This document shows positions 47,628 to 58,935 of a DNA stretch of 64,000 bases, piece by piece. The stretch is taken from positions 1,736,001 through 1,800,000 of the forward strand of contig NW_018344226.1 in NCBI RefSeq assembly GCF_002099425.1. The letters run 5' to 3'. A program made the position numbers and the translations under genes. Source of the stretch: Phascolarctos cinereus. Taxonomy: Eukaryota; Chordata; Mammalia; Diprotodontia; Phascolarctidae. Under the pieces are notes generated by a model that saw nothing but the letters and a program-made list of their open reading frames with translations, ran no database searches and had not been told where the DNA came from. How positions within the stretch are numbered: position 1 is the first letter of the stretch; every line of letters starts with the position of its first letter.

Positions 47628-47825
47628 GTTTCTTAACCTTTTTTTTTATGTCATGGCCCCATCTGTCAATGTGATGAAGCCCATGGATCTCTTCTCAAAA
47701 TAATGGTTTTAAAATGCATAAACTATACCAATTACACTGAAATACAATTATCAGAATATTTTTGTCATCCAATTTCATAGACCTCAGTGGGAATCCATGG
47801 ATCCCAGATTAAGAACCCTTGTCTT
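47628..47825 (-). mobile_element. Non-autonomous hAT-like element
   Basis: Inverted ends: 'ggtttcttaacctttttt' on the left, 'agattaagaacccttg' on the right. The inner part ('taaaatgcataaactatacc', 'actgaaatacaattatcaga') is the reverse complement of the element at 50935-51130. No coding capacity. Confidence 0.7.
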
Positions 47826-47849
47826 AAATAATAGAAAGGTAGCAAAACA

Positions 47850-47970
47850 GATCAACATGAATTTATTAAATGCTTATCATGTGTCAGGTACTATGTGATG
47901 TGCTGGGAATACAAATATAAACCCCAAAACAGCCCTTGCCCTCAAGAAGATTACTTTCTAATGAGGGAAG
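47850..47970 (+). repeat. L2 LINE 3' UTR fragment
   Basis: 'catgaatttattaaatgctt', 'catgtgtcaggtactatgtg', 'gccctcaagaagattacttt'. Confidence 0.7.
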
Positions 47971-48096
47971 GTAGCACATAAAAGGAAGCCAGACAGGGCA
48001 GGGAAAGGCAAGGAATCAAGGTATTCACTGAGGGGATATTGTAATCCCTAACGAAAGTCAGGAGCGTAGTCCTATTATTTGTATTCTGTTAAATAA

Positions 48097-48300
48097 CTAG
48101 CAGCTACGAGGCATAGTGGATTGAGCATAAAGTGACCTGGGCAAGTCACTTAACCCTAATTGCCTCACCTGTTTGCCTCAGCTTCCTCCTCTGTAAAATG
48201 ATCTGGAGAAGGCAATGGCAAACCCTTCCAGTATCTTTGCCAAGAAAACTCCAAATGGGGTCACGAAGTGTTGGATGTGATCGAACAACAAAAACGACTA
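48097..48300 (+). repeat. RTE-tailed SINE with internal deletion
   Basis: The head 'agcagctacgaggcatagtg' jumps to 'gggcaagtcacttaacccta', so the middle of the head is missing. Then come 'atctggagaaggcaatggca' and a 'gatcgaacaacaaaaacg' tail. Confidence 0.8.
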
Positions 48301-48319
48301 GCATATGTATAGGTCTAGG

Positions 48320-48480
48320 ATTTCACAGAATCAGATGCTGTTCAGGCTAGGAAGAACCTTAGAGATCAGATTACCTGGTTTAATCCCCAGGCTTTGCAGA
48401 AGAAATCAAGACCCAGAGAGCTAGCAGAGATAGCCCAGTGCTCTTTGCACTAACCCCTAAGCTATAGTACATAATCTCAT
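48320..48480 (-). repeat. MIR-like SINE, antisense
   Basis: 'cacagaatcagatgctgttc', 'ccttagagatcagattacct', 'aatcaagacccagagagcta', 'cagtgctctttgcactaacc'. Confidence 0.6.
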
Positions 48481-48819
48481 GTCATTGCATCAATAAGACA
48501 AATTCGACTCCACAGGTCAGTAAGGATATAACATCTATAAATCTTTCTGGGTAAGAACAGGGGTTAGAACTCTTATTTTCTCCTCGGAGCTACAAAACCT
48601 TGGCCAAAAAAAACCCACATAAAAGTAAAAGCTGTTCTCATTCAGGTATTTAAGGGTAAGATGAAAGAGAAAATAATTAGCTAACTGTCTCTTTGGGCTG
48701 CTTTCTAATGCTCTGAAGTTTCTGGAAGCCAGCTTTCCTATAAATAATACTGGCTATATCTCCTCACCTGACAGATCATTTCCTATTTTCAATTAGCAGT
48801 TTCAAAAAGGCAGAAACTT

Positions 48820-48972
48820 AGGGGCAGCTAGGTGGCGCAGTGAACAGAGCTCTGGCCTTGGAGTCAGAAGGGACTGAGTTCAAACCCAGCCTCAGACACT
48901 TAACACTTACTAGCTGTGTGACCCTGGGCAAGTCACTTAACCCTAATTGCCTCACCAAAAAGCAAAAAAAAA
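48820..48972 (+). repeat. Short A-tailed SINE, well preserved, 16-bp TSD
   Basis: AAAAAGGCAGAAACTT at 48804-48819 and 48973-48988. The body has 'ggggcagctaggtggcgcag', 'gagttcaaacccagcctcag', 'tgtgaccctgggcaagtcac', then a pure A tail. One of the best preserved SINEs here, so probably young. Confidence 0.95.
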
Positions 48973-49014
48973 AAAAAGGCAGAAACTTTTTCATACAGCT
49001 CTATTAACCGATTA

Positions 49015-49310
49015 ATATGTGCTGGTTTAGCACCTATTATGTGGTAAATACTAGGGATACAATGACCAAAAAAATGACCCTGTCCCTGCCCTCCAGGAGC
49101 TTACCATCTCTGGGGAAGACAACATATTTATAGATCAATACATGCAAAATAAATAGGAAACAAATTTGGGGGCAATAGGAAGTACTAACATCTTGGGGGG
49201 TGCAGGAACTGGCAACTGAGTTGAAATTTGAAATAAATTATAAATTCTAAAAGGTAGTGGCAGACATGGAATGCCTTCCGGGCATCAGGGAAAACCTGTG
49301 AAAAAGAGCT
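49015..49310 (+). repeat. L2 LINE 3' UTR fragment
   Basis: 'tttagcacctattatgtggt', 'aatactagggatacaatgac', 'tgtccctgccctccaggagc', and later 'catggaatgccttccgggca'. Confidence 0.7.
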
Positions 49311-49364
49311 GTCAGAAAAACAATCCCAGGTAATGAAAACTCTAATACGGTATGATGGGAAATG

Positions 49365-49620
49365 ATGATCAGAATAATAATAATAGCTAATATTTATATA
49401 GTATTTAAAGTGGTACCAAGCTAAGTGCTTTACAATTATTATGTCATTTGATTCTCACAACAACTTTGGGAGATAAATGTTGTTATTATCCCCATTTTAT
49501 AGATGCAGAAACTGAGGCAAACAGAGATAAGTGACTCAGACATTGGTCTGAGGCCAGATATGAACTCATGTCCTCCTGACTCCAGGCCTAGTGCTCTATT
49601 CATTGCACCACCTAGCCATG
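49365..49620 (-). repeat. MIR SINE, antisense, nearly complete
   Basis: 'gtgctttacaattattatgt', 'ttatccccattttatagatg', 'cagaaactgaggcaaacaga', 'tgaactcatgtcctcctgac', 'ctattcattgcaccacctag'. Confidence 0.82.
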
Positions 49621-49739
49621 AGTCAGATTTTTTTCTGGGTTCTGATACTAACTACATATTTTACCCTTGGCAAGATACAATCTCTCTGGGTCTTGATTTA
49701 CTCACCTGTAACATGGAGAATATAGATTAGATGAACTTT

Positions 49740-50289
49740 AGAGGGAGAAGGACCATTGGAGGCTTTTGAAACAAAGCTATCCCTCTCTAATTATGATACT
49801 GTTCATGGCCTAATACAGCAGTTCTTAAATGCATCCCTTTAAAAAAAGAAATTAGGTATTACTGTATTGTCTTACTAAATCTGTCACAGTGCCCGATGTT
49901 CAAACACTCGGGCCCTGGAATGCACGCAGCATGAAGTCATCTTAACATGCCTCTTTTTGCCAGCATTCTGTTCTTATTCCCCTGATGGTTCTAACAAAGT
50001 GTGTACTCATTATAGTTTTCATACATTATATTCTTTCATCTTTTTGGTGATATTACATTGGGAGGACAGAATTGGTTAGGGAACATGATCATTCCCAAAG
50101 CTGAAGGTTACACATAGCCAAGAATTAGATCATGCTAACCTCAAATTTCCCTAGAATCTTCTTGAAGTTAGTGGAGCACACTGATCCAAACAAGGTCAAG
50201 TTGCATGTCCTCAACTTTTCACCCAAGCTTCTGTTCCTTTGGCTTTGAATTTACATTTATCTCATCTTAATTCTGGGTTAATTTAATTA
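49740..50289. other. Unassigned interval
   Basis: No feature is recognised. Confidence 0.3.
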
Positions 50290-50480
50290 AAAAACATTTA
50301 TTGAGTGTTTGTTATATTTGGATAACAATATACATTGTGAAGTTTTAAAAGCACTTTTTCATGCATTATTATATCTGGTTCTCACAACCACCCCATGAAT
50401 AAAGCCAGGCAACTATGAATATCTCCATTTTCCAGGTAACTCAGAAATGTTAAATGCTTTACCCTGGGCCCTGTGGAGAG
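50290..50480 (-). repeat. MIR-like fragment, antisense
   Basis: 'atatctggttctcacaacca', 'atatctccattttccaggta', 'atgctttaccctgggccct'. Confidence 0.5.
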
Positions 50481-50855
50481 TAACTGGGTTAATGTCTCCT
50501 ATTTACTATTTTAAACTGCCAGCCATAGACACAAGATAAGTGTAAGAGACTAATAAACAGGATCCCCAGCAGGTAACGTAAGCAATGCCTACCTTGGAAG
50601 CAAGAATAGCACAAGAGAAATAAGAGGACTGCAGTTATGCTGTGGAAACCACACTTGACTGTCCTAGATGGTGAGGTAGCAAAAGCCAGTATCATAGATG
50701 CTGGAACAAGCACAGTAAAAACAGAGGCCTACTATGGAAGAAATAGGTGGAGGTGGGGCCCTTCCAGTTGAAGACCACCAGCACGGCCTATCACAGCCAA
50801 GAGGAACAACATACCTCTTGTATCTGGTGACCCCAGCAACAGAGCTGGCACTTAA
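50481..50855. other. Unassigned interval
   Basis: The open frames on both strands show no domain. An AATAAA near 50855 before a CT tract is not enough to call a gene or LTR end. Confidence 0.3.
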
Positions 50856-50857
50856 TA

Positions 50858-50925
50858 AACTCTCTCTCTCTTTCTCTCCCCTTTTGTCTCTCTCTTTTCT
50901 TCTCTCCTCTCTCTTTCTCTCTAGA
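50858..50925. repeat. CT-rich simple repeat
   Basis: TC/CTTT-rich pyrimidine tract. Confidence 0.8.
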
Positions 50926-50934
50926 TCAGAGGTT

Positions 50935-51130
50935 CTTAATCTGGAGTCCATAAACTTGGCTACTTTATTTTTTAATATTTTGATAATTGTATTTCAATAT
51001 AATTCATTTCCATTGCAATCTTATATATTTTACTATGTGCATTTAAAATTACTAATTCTAAGAAGGAATCTATAGGTTTCATCAGGTTATTAAAAGGATC
51101 CACAACACACAAAAAAGCTAAGAACCCTCA
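50935..51130 (+). mobile_element. Non-autonomous hAT-like element
   Basis: The left end is 'agaggttcttaatctgg', the right end 'aagctaagaaccctca'. The inner 'gataattgtatttcaatata' and 'tgtgcatttaaaattactaa' are complementary to the copy at 47628-47825. It is non-coding. Confidence 0.72.
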
Positions 51131-51320
51131 TCAAAATTTGAACTGGCTATCTTTATTATAAGGCCTTGCGCACCAAAAGTATTGCTCTTTGATGAAAGAA
51201 TGCATTTTGCATTCTTCAATCATTCAACCCTTTTTTAATTCTGGGTGTTCCTTCTCAGTTTCCTTCCTTTACTGACAGTGTAAAGCAAGAGAGAATGCTG
51301 TAAATGGAGAGGTCTTAGGA

Positions 51321-51500
51321 TAGGGTTGGGAAAGTTGCGGCCTCCCGGCCACATGTGGCCCTCTAGGTTCTCAAGTCCAAGTTTTACAGAACAAATCCTT
51401 CTATTAAGGAGATTTGTTCTGTGAAATTTGGATTCAGTCAAAGGGTCACACTTGAGGACCAAGAGGGCCACATGTGGCCTCACAGGTGCCCCACCCCTGT
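51321..51500. mobile_element. Palindromic non-autonomous hAT-like element
   Basis: The two arms of about 90 bp are imperfect inverted copies centred near 51405-51415. 'ggccacatgtggccctctag' (51348) pairs with 'aagagggccacatgtggcct' (51460), and 'acagaacaaatcc' (51387) with 'gatttgttctgt' (51410). Ends resemble CAGGGGTGGGG. The stem could form a long hairpin. Related to 1641-1745. Confidence 0.8.
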
Positions 51501-51934
51501 AGGCTATGTGGCCCCATAAAAATGGTTCTAAGTTCTTTTGTCTGCCTCATCATTTGTTCTACGTGAAAGAGATCTATTTGGAGGCTCAGATTTTGCCTGT
51601 TTTAAAAGGTCAGGAGAGTAAGCCTTCAAGAATTTGAGAGATGCAATCCTTGCTGAATTTTGTAGCAAGTCTAGCATTGATGCCCAGAAAAAGTAAGTGT
51701 GACCGTTTGGACTCCACCCACAAGTCACTAAGACAAGGATTTATGTAGCAGTCACGATGGGAAACAATGTTATGTAGTAATGGGCCAATGGTGAGCCAAC
51801 TTTTCCCCAGGGACCAACATGGGACAGGAGAGAGTATAGCCCCAAAAGTGTTGAGGGGAAATGTTGGTACTTCGTTTGCTTTTACATTTTAAGTAAATAT
51901 CCATTGTAAAAGTTTTTTTTAAAGAAAAATAATC
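51501..51934. other. Unassigned interval
   Basis: No feature is recognised. Confidence 0.3.
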
Positions 51935-52480
51935 ACATTTCCTTGTACACCAAAATATTTATCACTTTTTATGGTAGCAAAAAATTACAAACAAGGCAGA
52001 AACCCACCAACTGGGGAAGGGCTCAATAAATTGTAGTATATGAATATAATTTAATACTATATGTGCTATAAGAAATATTGAATATGATAAATACAGAGAA
52101 ACATGGAAAGACTTACATGAACAGGTACAAATTGAAATAGGCAAAACCAAGCAAAAAATATACATGACTAAAACATAAATGGAAGAGAACAATAACAAAA
52201 CAATTGAAAAATGAATATTGAAAAATTACAAAGCATAGCCATAAAGAAGAGATATGAGAAGACAATACTCCCACTTCTTTGTAGAGGTGGGAGGCTCACC
52301 AGTTTGGAACACTGCATATATTTTAAGATTTCTCCCCTTATATTAATGGGTTTTCCTAATTACATTTTTCTCTCTTCTTTTAAAAATTATTTATTATAAG
52401 AGATGGTTCTCTGGAAAAGAGAAAGTATGAAATTTAAGTATGTAAAAACAAAATATTTCAATAAAAATTATTTTTTAAAA
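51935..52480 (+). mobile_element. L1-like LINE 3' end, sense
   Basis: 'atggtagcaaaaaattacaa', 'caactggggaagggctcaat', 'aaattgtagtatatgaatat', 'aaacatggaaagacttacat' follow the L1 ORF2-end/3' UTR pattern in diverged form, ending in an A/T-rich tail near 52480. Confidence 0.6.
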
Positions 52481-52653
52481 AGAAGAAAGATGGCATAAGA
52501 TGTAAACCTTATAGAACCTAGAACCCTATTCTTGTCTACTTTCTATATGAGTTTTTATCTCTTCTCTATGATTCGTACTAACTGATTTGGTACCATGAGA
52601 AGATGGTCTGTGTAGTAAATTCTGTTGTTCTATGTGGAGCTGTAGACAATCAA

Positions 52654-52781
52654 CAGGAACCATTGGTTGGGCCTGGCTGGGTTGGTCCAGTGTGTCTTGG
52701 GTGGGAAGCCAATGTAACAGGAACCATTGGTTGGGCCTGGCTGGGTTGGTCCAGTGTGTCTTAGGTGGGCAGCCAATGTAA
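52654..52781. repeat. Two-copy tandem duplication, 64-bp unit
   Basis: Copies are 52654-52717 and 52718-52781, starting CAGGAACCATTGGTTGGGCC and ending AGCCAATGTAA(C). They differ at about two positions, so the duplication is recent relative to the surroundings. Confidence 0.92.
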
Positions 52782-52799
52782 CTAAACAGTGCCAGAAAG

Positions 52800-53690
52800 T
52801 GCTAGTTAAACTTTTGGCTAAGAATACATCCCTAAGGCTGCAGATATTTATAATATCAAGGAATGATACCTGAGAAAAGAAAAGTAGGCATATAACAGCT
52901 TCCCTGCAGTCAACGCTCAATTATCCCTATGTGGATTATCTCTGACAAAATTTTTATCCCAGGCCGGCTTATCTCCCAATCCCTGCAATCATATCCATAC
53001 AATTTAAATTCAGGATGAGGCTAATTAAGAATGCTTAAGTAATGCTAATTAAGAATGTTCCCAAAGAGTCAGAAAATACAACTCATACTAGAACTGCTTA
53101 ATTATTTGCTGTTTTAAAAGTTATTAGCATCACCACATTTTTTCCCTAAATGGATAAAACAAGAACTTACCTGCTTTTATTTGAGAAAATAGAAACATAC
53201 CTGCAAAATTTTAATGACCTCCTTTGCCTACAGAGTTACCTAGTTCTCAGCTTAACAATACTGGCTCAGGGTCTAGATTTCATTTTCAATAAATAATGAG
53301 CTCTTTCATATATGCATATATGTTACTATTTAGGCAAACAGGCACATTTGGGGCAGGTACACATGTAACTCATTGACTTCACCTTCACTGTCACTTCCTT
53401 CTCTATAATATTCATGGACTTCCATAATCACAAAAACATAACAGAGAAGGTATTATTAACTGTCTCTTTTGCATATTGGGAAATATGCTGAGGAGATCTA
53501 CTCTGTGTCCATATAAATGAACAATCAATTTACAATTCCAGAGTGGAACTCCAGAGTTTTCTATTTCCCAACTCAAGTACCAAACAAAGTCCTTCAACAA
53601 ACCCACTTTCAGGACTAGATAATTGTGCACTTAAATGCCATCAAGAAATGGAAGCTACATATGCCCAAGAAGACAGAAAAGAGTTGGTAC
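52800..53690. other. Unassigned interval
   Basis: No repeat or exon is recognised. A small local repeat 'gctaattaagaatg' occurs twice near 53021-53060. Confidence 0.35.
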
Positions 53691-53699
53691 AATTCTCCT

Positions 53700-53900
53700 G
53701 ACATCCATATGGGTTTCCTCACCATTCCCCAAAATTGCCTTGAAAATTCTCACCTCCTTGCCTTTGCATATACTGTTCCCTACTGTCCCAAGCTGGGATG
53801 CCTTTTATCCTCACTTTTTCCCTTATGAGTCTTACAAATCAAGTCCTATGAAGACTTTCATGATTGTCTTTCTTCCACTGCAACCTCCTCAATTTCCACA
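53700..53900 (+). repeat. L2 LINE 3' coding-end fragment
   Basis: 'cacctccttgcctttgcata', 'tgtcccaagctgggatgcct' and 'caagtcctatgaagactttc' follow the end of the L2 ORF and its UTR. Confidence 0.6.
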
Positions 53901-53959
53901 TGAGGGAACTGAGGAAAGGGGGGAGTTATAACTACCTTATCAATAGTTTCATGAATGGC

Positions 53960-54200
53960 AAATTGTAACAATAATACTAATAATTAAAACTTGAATCGCA
54001 CTTTAAAGTTTTCAAAGCACTTTACTATTTGATTTTCACAATAATCCTGTGAGGTAGGTGATACTATTATCCCCATTTATCAGGAAACTGAGGCTAGGTA
54101 AGTGATTTGTCCTGAGTGACATAGCTAGAGGCACATTCTTGGATCCAAATTCAGTACCATCTGATTGATTCAACCCTCCATCCACTACATGGCCTGGGTT
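53960..54200 (-). repeat. MIR SINE, antisense
   Basis: 'gcactttaaagttttcaaag', 'ataatcctgtgaggtaggtg', 'ttatccccatttatcaggaa', 'gataggctaggtaagtg'-like core. A second MIR scrap follows near 54240-54380. Confidence 0.75.
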
Positions 54201-54384
54201 ATCTTATGTTTTCAAAGACGTAGAATGCTTACATTTATCACAGATTTAGGAAAATTATAGTTGAAGAAAATGAAAGGACTTCCTGATTTGCCCAAGGCAC
54301 AGGAAGCAAACAGCAGGGCTGTCATTGGAAAATGTTTTCTGATACCAAATTCAGTACATTTTCCATTATACCATGATTCTTCTT

Positions 54385-55183
54385 CAATTTCATTAGGATT
54401 GGACTCTATTCCTTTGAGCACTGACATGAGGTTAAGGCAACTAAAATTACCTTCTAGCCCAGAAAGCATGAAGCAATTTTAAAACATACAAATTGATGGC
54501 CAGAGACTTTATTTAAATGGTCTCTAGGCAAGTTTACAGCCATTCAAGTAAGCTCAACTTATATTGCTTGGGGCTTAGTTATTTAGTTACTTATTAAGGT
54601 CACAAACCACCCTAATGGTGATACATATACAACAGAAGAAAAAAGATTTAAGATGTTCCAAGCCCATGAACAAAATGAGTTCATATTGACCTTGGCATCG
54701 GATCTGTTCATACAGTGTGTTAACTGGCACACCTACACTTCCCAGCATTGAAAATATAATGTTCCTTGTATTCACCTGGGCATTCTAGATTACAGTAACC
54801 ATACACAAATTCAAGAGGCGGGAAGATTATGCTATCTGCTGTGAGTTCTAGTTAGATCTTCCACTAAAAACTACCCTGAGATTTCAGGCAGTATTAAAAT
54901 GACTTCCTTTATCCTGAAGGGCATCATGGAATATTTTTCTGAGAGGATTTTTCTAGTTTATGGACATCGTAAAGAAGTTTGGTACCAACGTTTCTGCTTC
55001 TGTATAAAAGTCTACTAAATTCTAAGTGAACTTCAGTTTAAACAAAATGAACATGAAAGTACCTAGAAAAACAAAAGCGTTTCCCAAATATTAAGCTTAG
55101 GAAAAATTTAACATGGCAACCACATACAAGTATTCAATAATTTACAAATAACCTCATATCAAACCTCAATCAAATTGCTAGCT
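54385..55183. other. Unassigned interval
   Basis: No repeat or exon is recognised. Confidence 0.3.
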
Positions 55184-55209
55184 ATTACTACTACTACTAC
55201 TACTACTAT

Positions 55210-55267
<58 letters not shown>
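55184..55267. repeat. (ACT)n trinucleotide microsatellite
   Basis: About 27 ACT units with one ATC interruption near 55207. Confidence 0.97.
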
Positions 55268-55268
<1 letters not shown>

Positions 55269-55269
55269 G

Positions 55270-55929
55270 GAATATATTTAATTTTGGAATGGGATTATAA
55301 AAATAAAGACCTAACCAATGGCTAATTTATTCATTCATTATAATTTTTAATCTGTTTTAGCTGCTCATCTTAAGGATGCCTGCCATTTGGACAAAAGTCC
55401 ATCTACCTTCCTTGTTGCAGAAGGCTCTTAAGAAAATGAAGATTTTAGGGCCAATTAAATTAAAACTTGATTAAGTCTTCATGCCACAGAAATTTTGAAA
55501 GAAGGAGGGAGGCAAAGCTTTTATGTTCTACTCTGCTTAAAAAACAAAACTTGAAGGACCACTAGCTAATATCACATATGGCTCACATTCTCATATCTAA
55601 GATGTCATGTATGACCATCTACTTCTATTGGCTGGCCAATTACATTTCTCATGATCAAGAAACTAAAAATTTAATAAAGCCCACTCTCAATTATCCAAGC
55701 TGATGCATGGCAATACTAGTGCTAATCATTCAAAACAATTTATGATACAAAAATAAATTCTGTTAGGTTTAGAAAACTGTTCTCAATTCAATTAATGAAT
55801 TAATTTGGCAGCAAAGTAACCTTCTGATTTTTGTTCTCTATTTACACAAATATTAAACATTAGCTTATTTGGACAACTGACCAAATAATACCAACTGACA
55901 ATGGAAAAGGGTGACCAAGAAGGGACAGA
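55270..55929. other. Unassigned AT-rich interval
   Basis: No feature is recognised. Confidence 0.3.
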
Positions 55930-56005
55930 GAGAGGAATAAGCATTTATATTGCCTATGTGCCAGGTATTGTGTTAAGAGCTTGACAACTATTATCTTATT
56001 TGAAT
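55930..56005 (+). repeat. L2-like 3' UTR scrap
   Basis: 'aataagcatttatattgcct' and 'atgtgccaggtattgtgtta'. Confidence 0.55.
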
Positions 56006-56329
56006 AAGCTATTCAGGGAGGCCAAAAAAACATTCTCTAGATGATAATCCCTTGTGATAATCCGCATGAGAATAATCAAGGCTAGACTATAGCAATTTAT
56101 CATCACTAACACCTTATACTACGCTTTTCTGGGACAGATAATATAGATGGACCCAGAGTTGAAAAGAAGGAGAGTGAGCTGGATTGCCTTTGGGCAACTG
56201 AAAAAGCACATTTACTAATTTCAACCTCTCCATAACAGCAAAGACCTATCTTTTTAATACAAAGATTTTACTGGGGGGTTTTGTATAGCAGGAAGATCTG
56301 GAATACCACTGCCTCCAAAGTACTGAAGA

Positions 56330-56700
56330 GGAGTATTGCACAGAGGGGAGTAGAAAGGTCCATGGTATGTGTGAACAAGCTGTAACCAACCAACAAGGAA
56401 CACTAAAGAAGAGCAAAAGTAAAGGATGTTATCATTCTGTACGAAAGAATAAGAAGATGGGCCAGTCACATGGTAAGGGTGGGTGATGACAGGTAGAAGG
56501 CCAATGTGTTCACTGGTACCCTTGCAATGTTGAGAAAAATGGAAAAAGGTTCCCTGCATATTGTTGGCTCCTGAGGTGAACTTCTAGGAGAACACAGGTG
56601 AGATTCACAAAGGAGGGCCAGGCATGAACAGGTTGCCACATACATTATTAAAGGAATTCCTCAATCAATGAGATCACAGATGTTTGAGAATCTGAGCACC
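56330..56700 (+). repeat. RTE-clade LINE ORF C-terminus fossil
   Basis: A sense frame reads 'RSMVCVNKL', then 'RRAKVKDVIILYERIRRWAS', then 'HMVRVGDDR' (about 56362-56493). This matches the RTE ORF C-terminal pattern with a KxRWAGHVxRxxDxRW motif. The start and end are not defined. The 101-codon frame on the opposite strand (56254-56559) is its shadow. It may belong to the same family as 38040-42080. Confidence 0.62.
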
Positions 56701-56704
56701 TGGA

Positions 56705-57535
56705 AGTTGGGATGTAACCTTACATGCTATTAACAGCTTCAATTATTTCAGAGACAGATTCTCTACAGAGCCATGCCTACTGCTGAGAAATGACAAAACT
56801 AATGCTGAGGTATAGCCTGTCTGGGATGCTTCCTTTTGCTCAAGGATTGCTTGACCTGGCAAACTCTTTTCTCTCAAACTATGTCTAACATCCTTCAAAA
56901 TAGGCATCACTGGATCTACATCCAAACTTGAGAATTAACCATGGCCCATTTATCTAATTCTCCATTTTAATACAATTGTCACATTCAAATCAAATGCTAT
57001 ACTATTCATTGTTTTATTTTCAACTTTCATTGGTGCCTGTTAGTAAATGATAAAGTATTTGAATTTCCACAAATGTTTAAATTTCTTACTTCCTATTTCC
57101 TAGTCAAGCCCCACATTTGGCCAACATTTCCATATCTTAGCTATACTAGTAATAAAATATTTATTACTATTACATATTATTATCATATCAACGCACAGGA
57201 TTTTAAACCAATCAAATCAAAGGTCTCCTGGAAAGAACACTAAAGGAAAAACTGAGGCGTAATCAGGAAAGCGCATTATTAGGAGAATATTATGTACACT
57301 GACCATAACACTATCAATAGAAAACCCCTATAAATCAGGTAAACTCAAATTAATTGCAATGACCAATCTTGTCCAGGAGAACAGATGATGAAATATATTT
57401 CCCTTCTCTTAGAAGAAAAGTGAAGGATTACAGGGGCAGAATGTGACAGTATGCTGTTAGTAGCAATTATTTAGTTATTCAGTTACTCAGTTGCTTCTGA
57501 GGTTTTTGTCACAAGAAAAAGATCAATGGGATGGG
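56705..57535. other. Unassigned interval
   Basis: No feature is recognised. Confidence 0.3.
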
Positions 57536-57539
57536 GATG

Positions 57540-57605
57540 TGATTATATATAGATATATGTGTGTATGTGTATACATATAGATACATATATATCTATATTT
57601 GTGTA
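57540..57605. repeat. TA/TG-rich simple repeat
   Basis: Alternating TATA and TGTA runs. Confidence 0.75.
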
Positions 57606-57699
57606 TGTGTGCATATCAGGAAATGGTAATGATATATAAAAGGCAACAATAAAACTATTTGTTTTTTTATTGTCTTGCAATAAAAATATTTGTTTATGA

Positions 57700-57860
57700 A
57701 CAGTGGTCCTAGTTCTGCCATTTATAAACAGTATGGCCTTCAGTGAATCACTAAACCTCTCAGTTTCTTCATCCTTAAAATGGGACATTAGCATTTACCT
57801 ACCTCACAGGATCTGTTATAAGGATCAAATGAGATAATGCAAACAAAACGTTTTTTGAAC
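57700..57860 (+). repeat. CORE-SINE, long tail type
   Basis: 'agtgaatcactaaacctctc', 'agtttcttcatccttaaaat', 'ataaggatcaaatgagataa'. The tRNA head is mostly lost. Confidence 0.72.
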
Positions 57861-58020
57861 AAAAATATTTAAAAAGTAGACTAACAATCCAACCAAAAAG
57901 AGAACTGTTCTTCATACCAAAACCCAAGCAGGATCCTATCTGGTCAATTTTCCAATTGTCCTTTCCTATTGCTGGGCTGACATACATTTTTTAGAAAATT
58001 GCAGTTGATGTATCACCTCA

Positions 58021-58362
<342 letters not shown>

Positions 58363-58374
58363 TTATTATAATCT

Positions 58375-58620
58375 CACAGAACCACAGAAGTTCAGAGGCA
58401 TTTCAGAGGACTTTAGAGGCCACCTGTCCCATCTTTAGCTGAGGAGGAATACTTTCTACAGCCAACCTGAGTGGCCATTCAGACTCTGCTTGCTAACTAA
58501 TGAGATGGAATCTGCCACATTCCAAAGCAATCCATTATTCTTAGAGACAGTTCTAATTGTTGGAGCATTTCCCCCACACCCACACACACCCCCTTATTCT
58601 GGTAGTATGGAATTTGGTTC
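58375..58620 (-). repeat. CR1/L3 3' UTR, antisense
   Basis: 'tttagaggccacctgtccca', 'gagtggccattcagactctg', 'aatctgccacattccaaagc', 'gagacagttctaattgttgg' follow the same order as 7870-8090. Short C-rich/CACACC sequence is at 58568-58592, with a G run at 58637-58648 just beyond. Confidence 0.65.
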
Positions 58621-58744
58621 ACTTCTTTACTAATCTGGGGGGGGGGGGAAATTCAGCTTTTCATTCCAGAGTAACCCATTCAATTATACAGCTCCATATT
58701 AATTATCTATTGCATGCAAAGATCTTGGATAAATGATGAGTGTG

Positions 58745-58935
58745 TCCATATGTAGCAAAGTATAAAGAATGATGGATTTTAGAGTCAGAAGACCTTGGCT
58801 CAAATCCTAGCTGTTTGACAAAGGGCAAGTCACTTAATGCCTTTGGGCCTCTGTGTCCTCAGCTATAAAAATGAGGAGAGGTTGGGCTTGATGGCATCTG
58901 AGATCCTTTCCAGCTCTAAAGCTTCATGTATCAAT
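58745..58935 (+). repeat. CORE-SINE with CR1/L3-like tail
   Basis: 'gatggattttagagtcagaa', 'gggcaagtcacttaatgcct', 'tgggcttgatggcatctgag', then tail 'atcctttccagctctaaagc' as in the CR1/L3 3' end. Confidence 0.78.

Noticed and set aside
48820-48972. tRNA-like heads of the SINEs
   Set aside because: They are SINE heads with TSDs and tails, not tRNA genes.
50540-50930. Possible LTR or gene end before a CT tract
   Set aside because: There is an AATAAA but no paired ends, primer site or related copy in the window.
56254-56559. 101-codon minus-strand frame
   Set aside because: It is antisense to the RTE fossil and has no domain.
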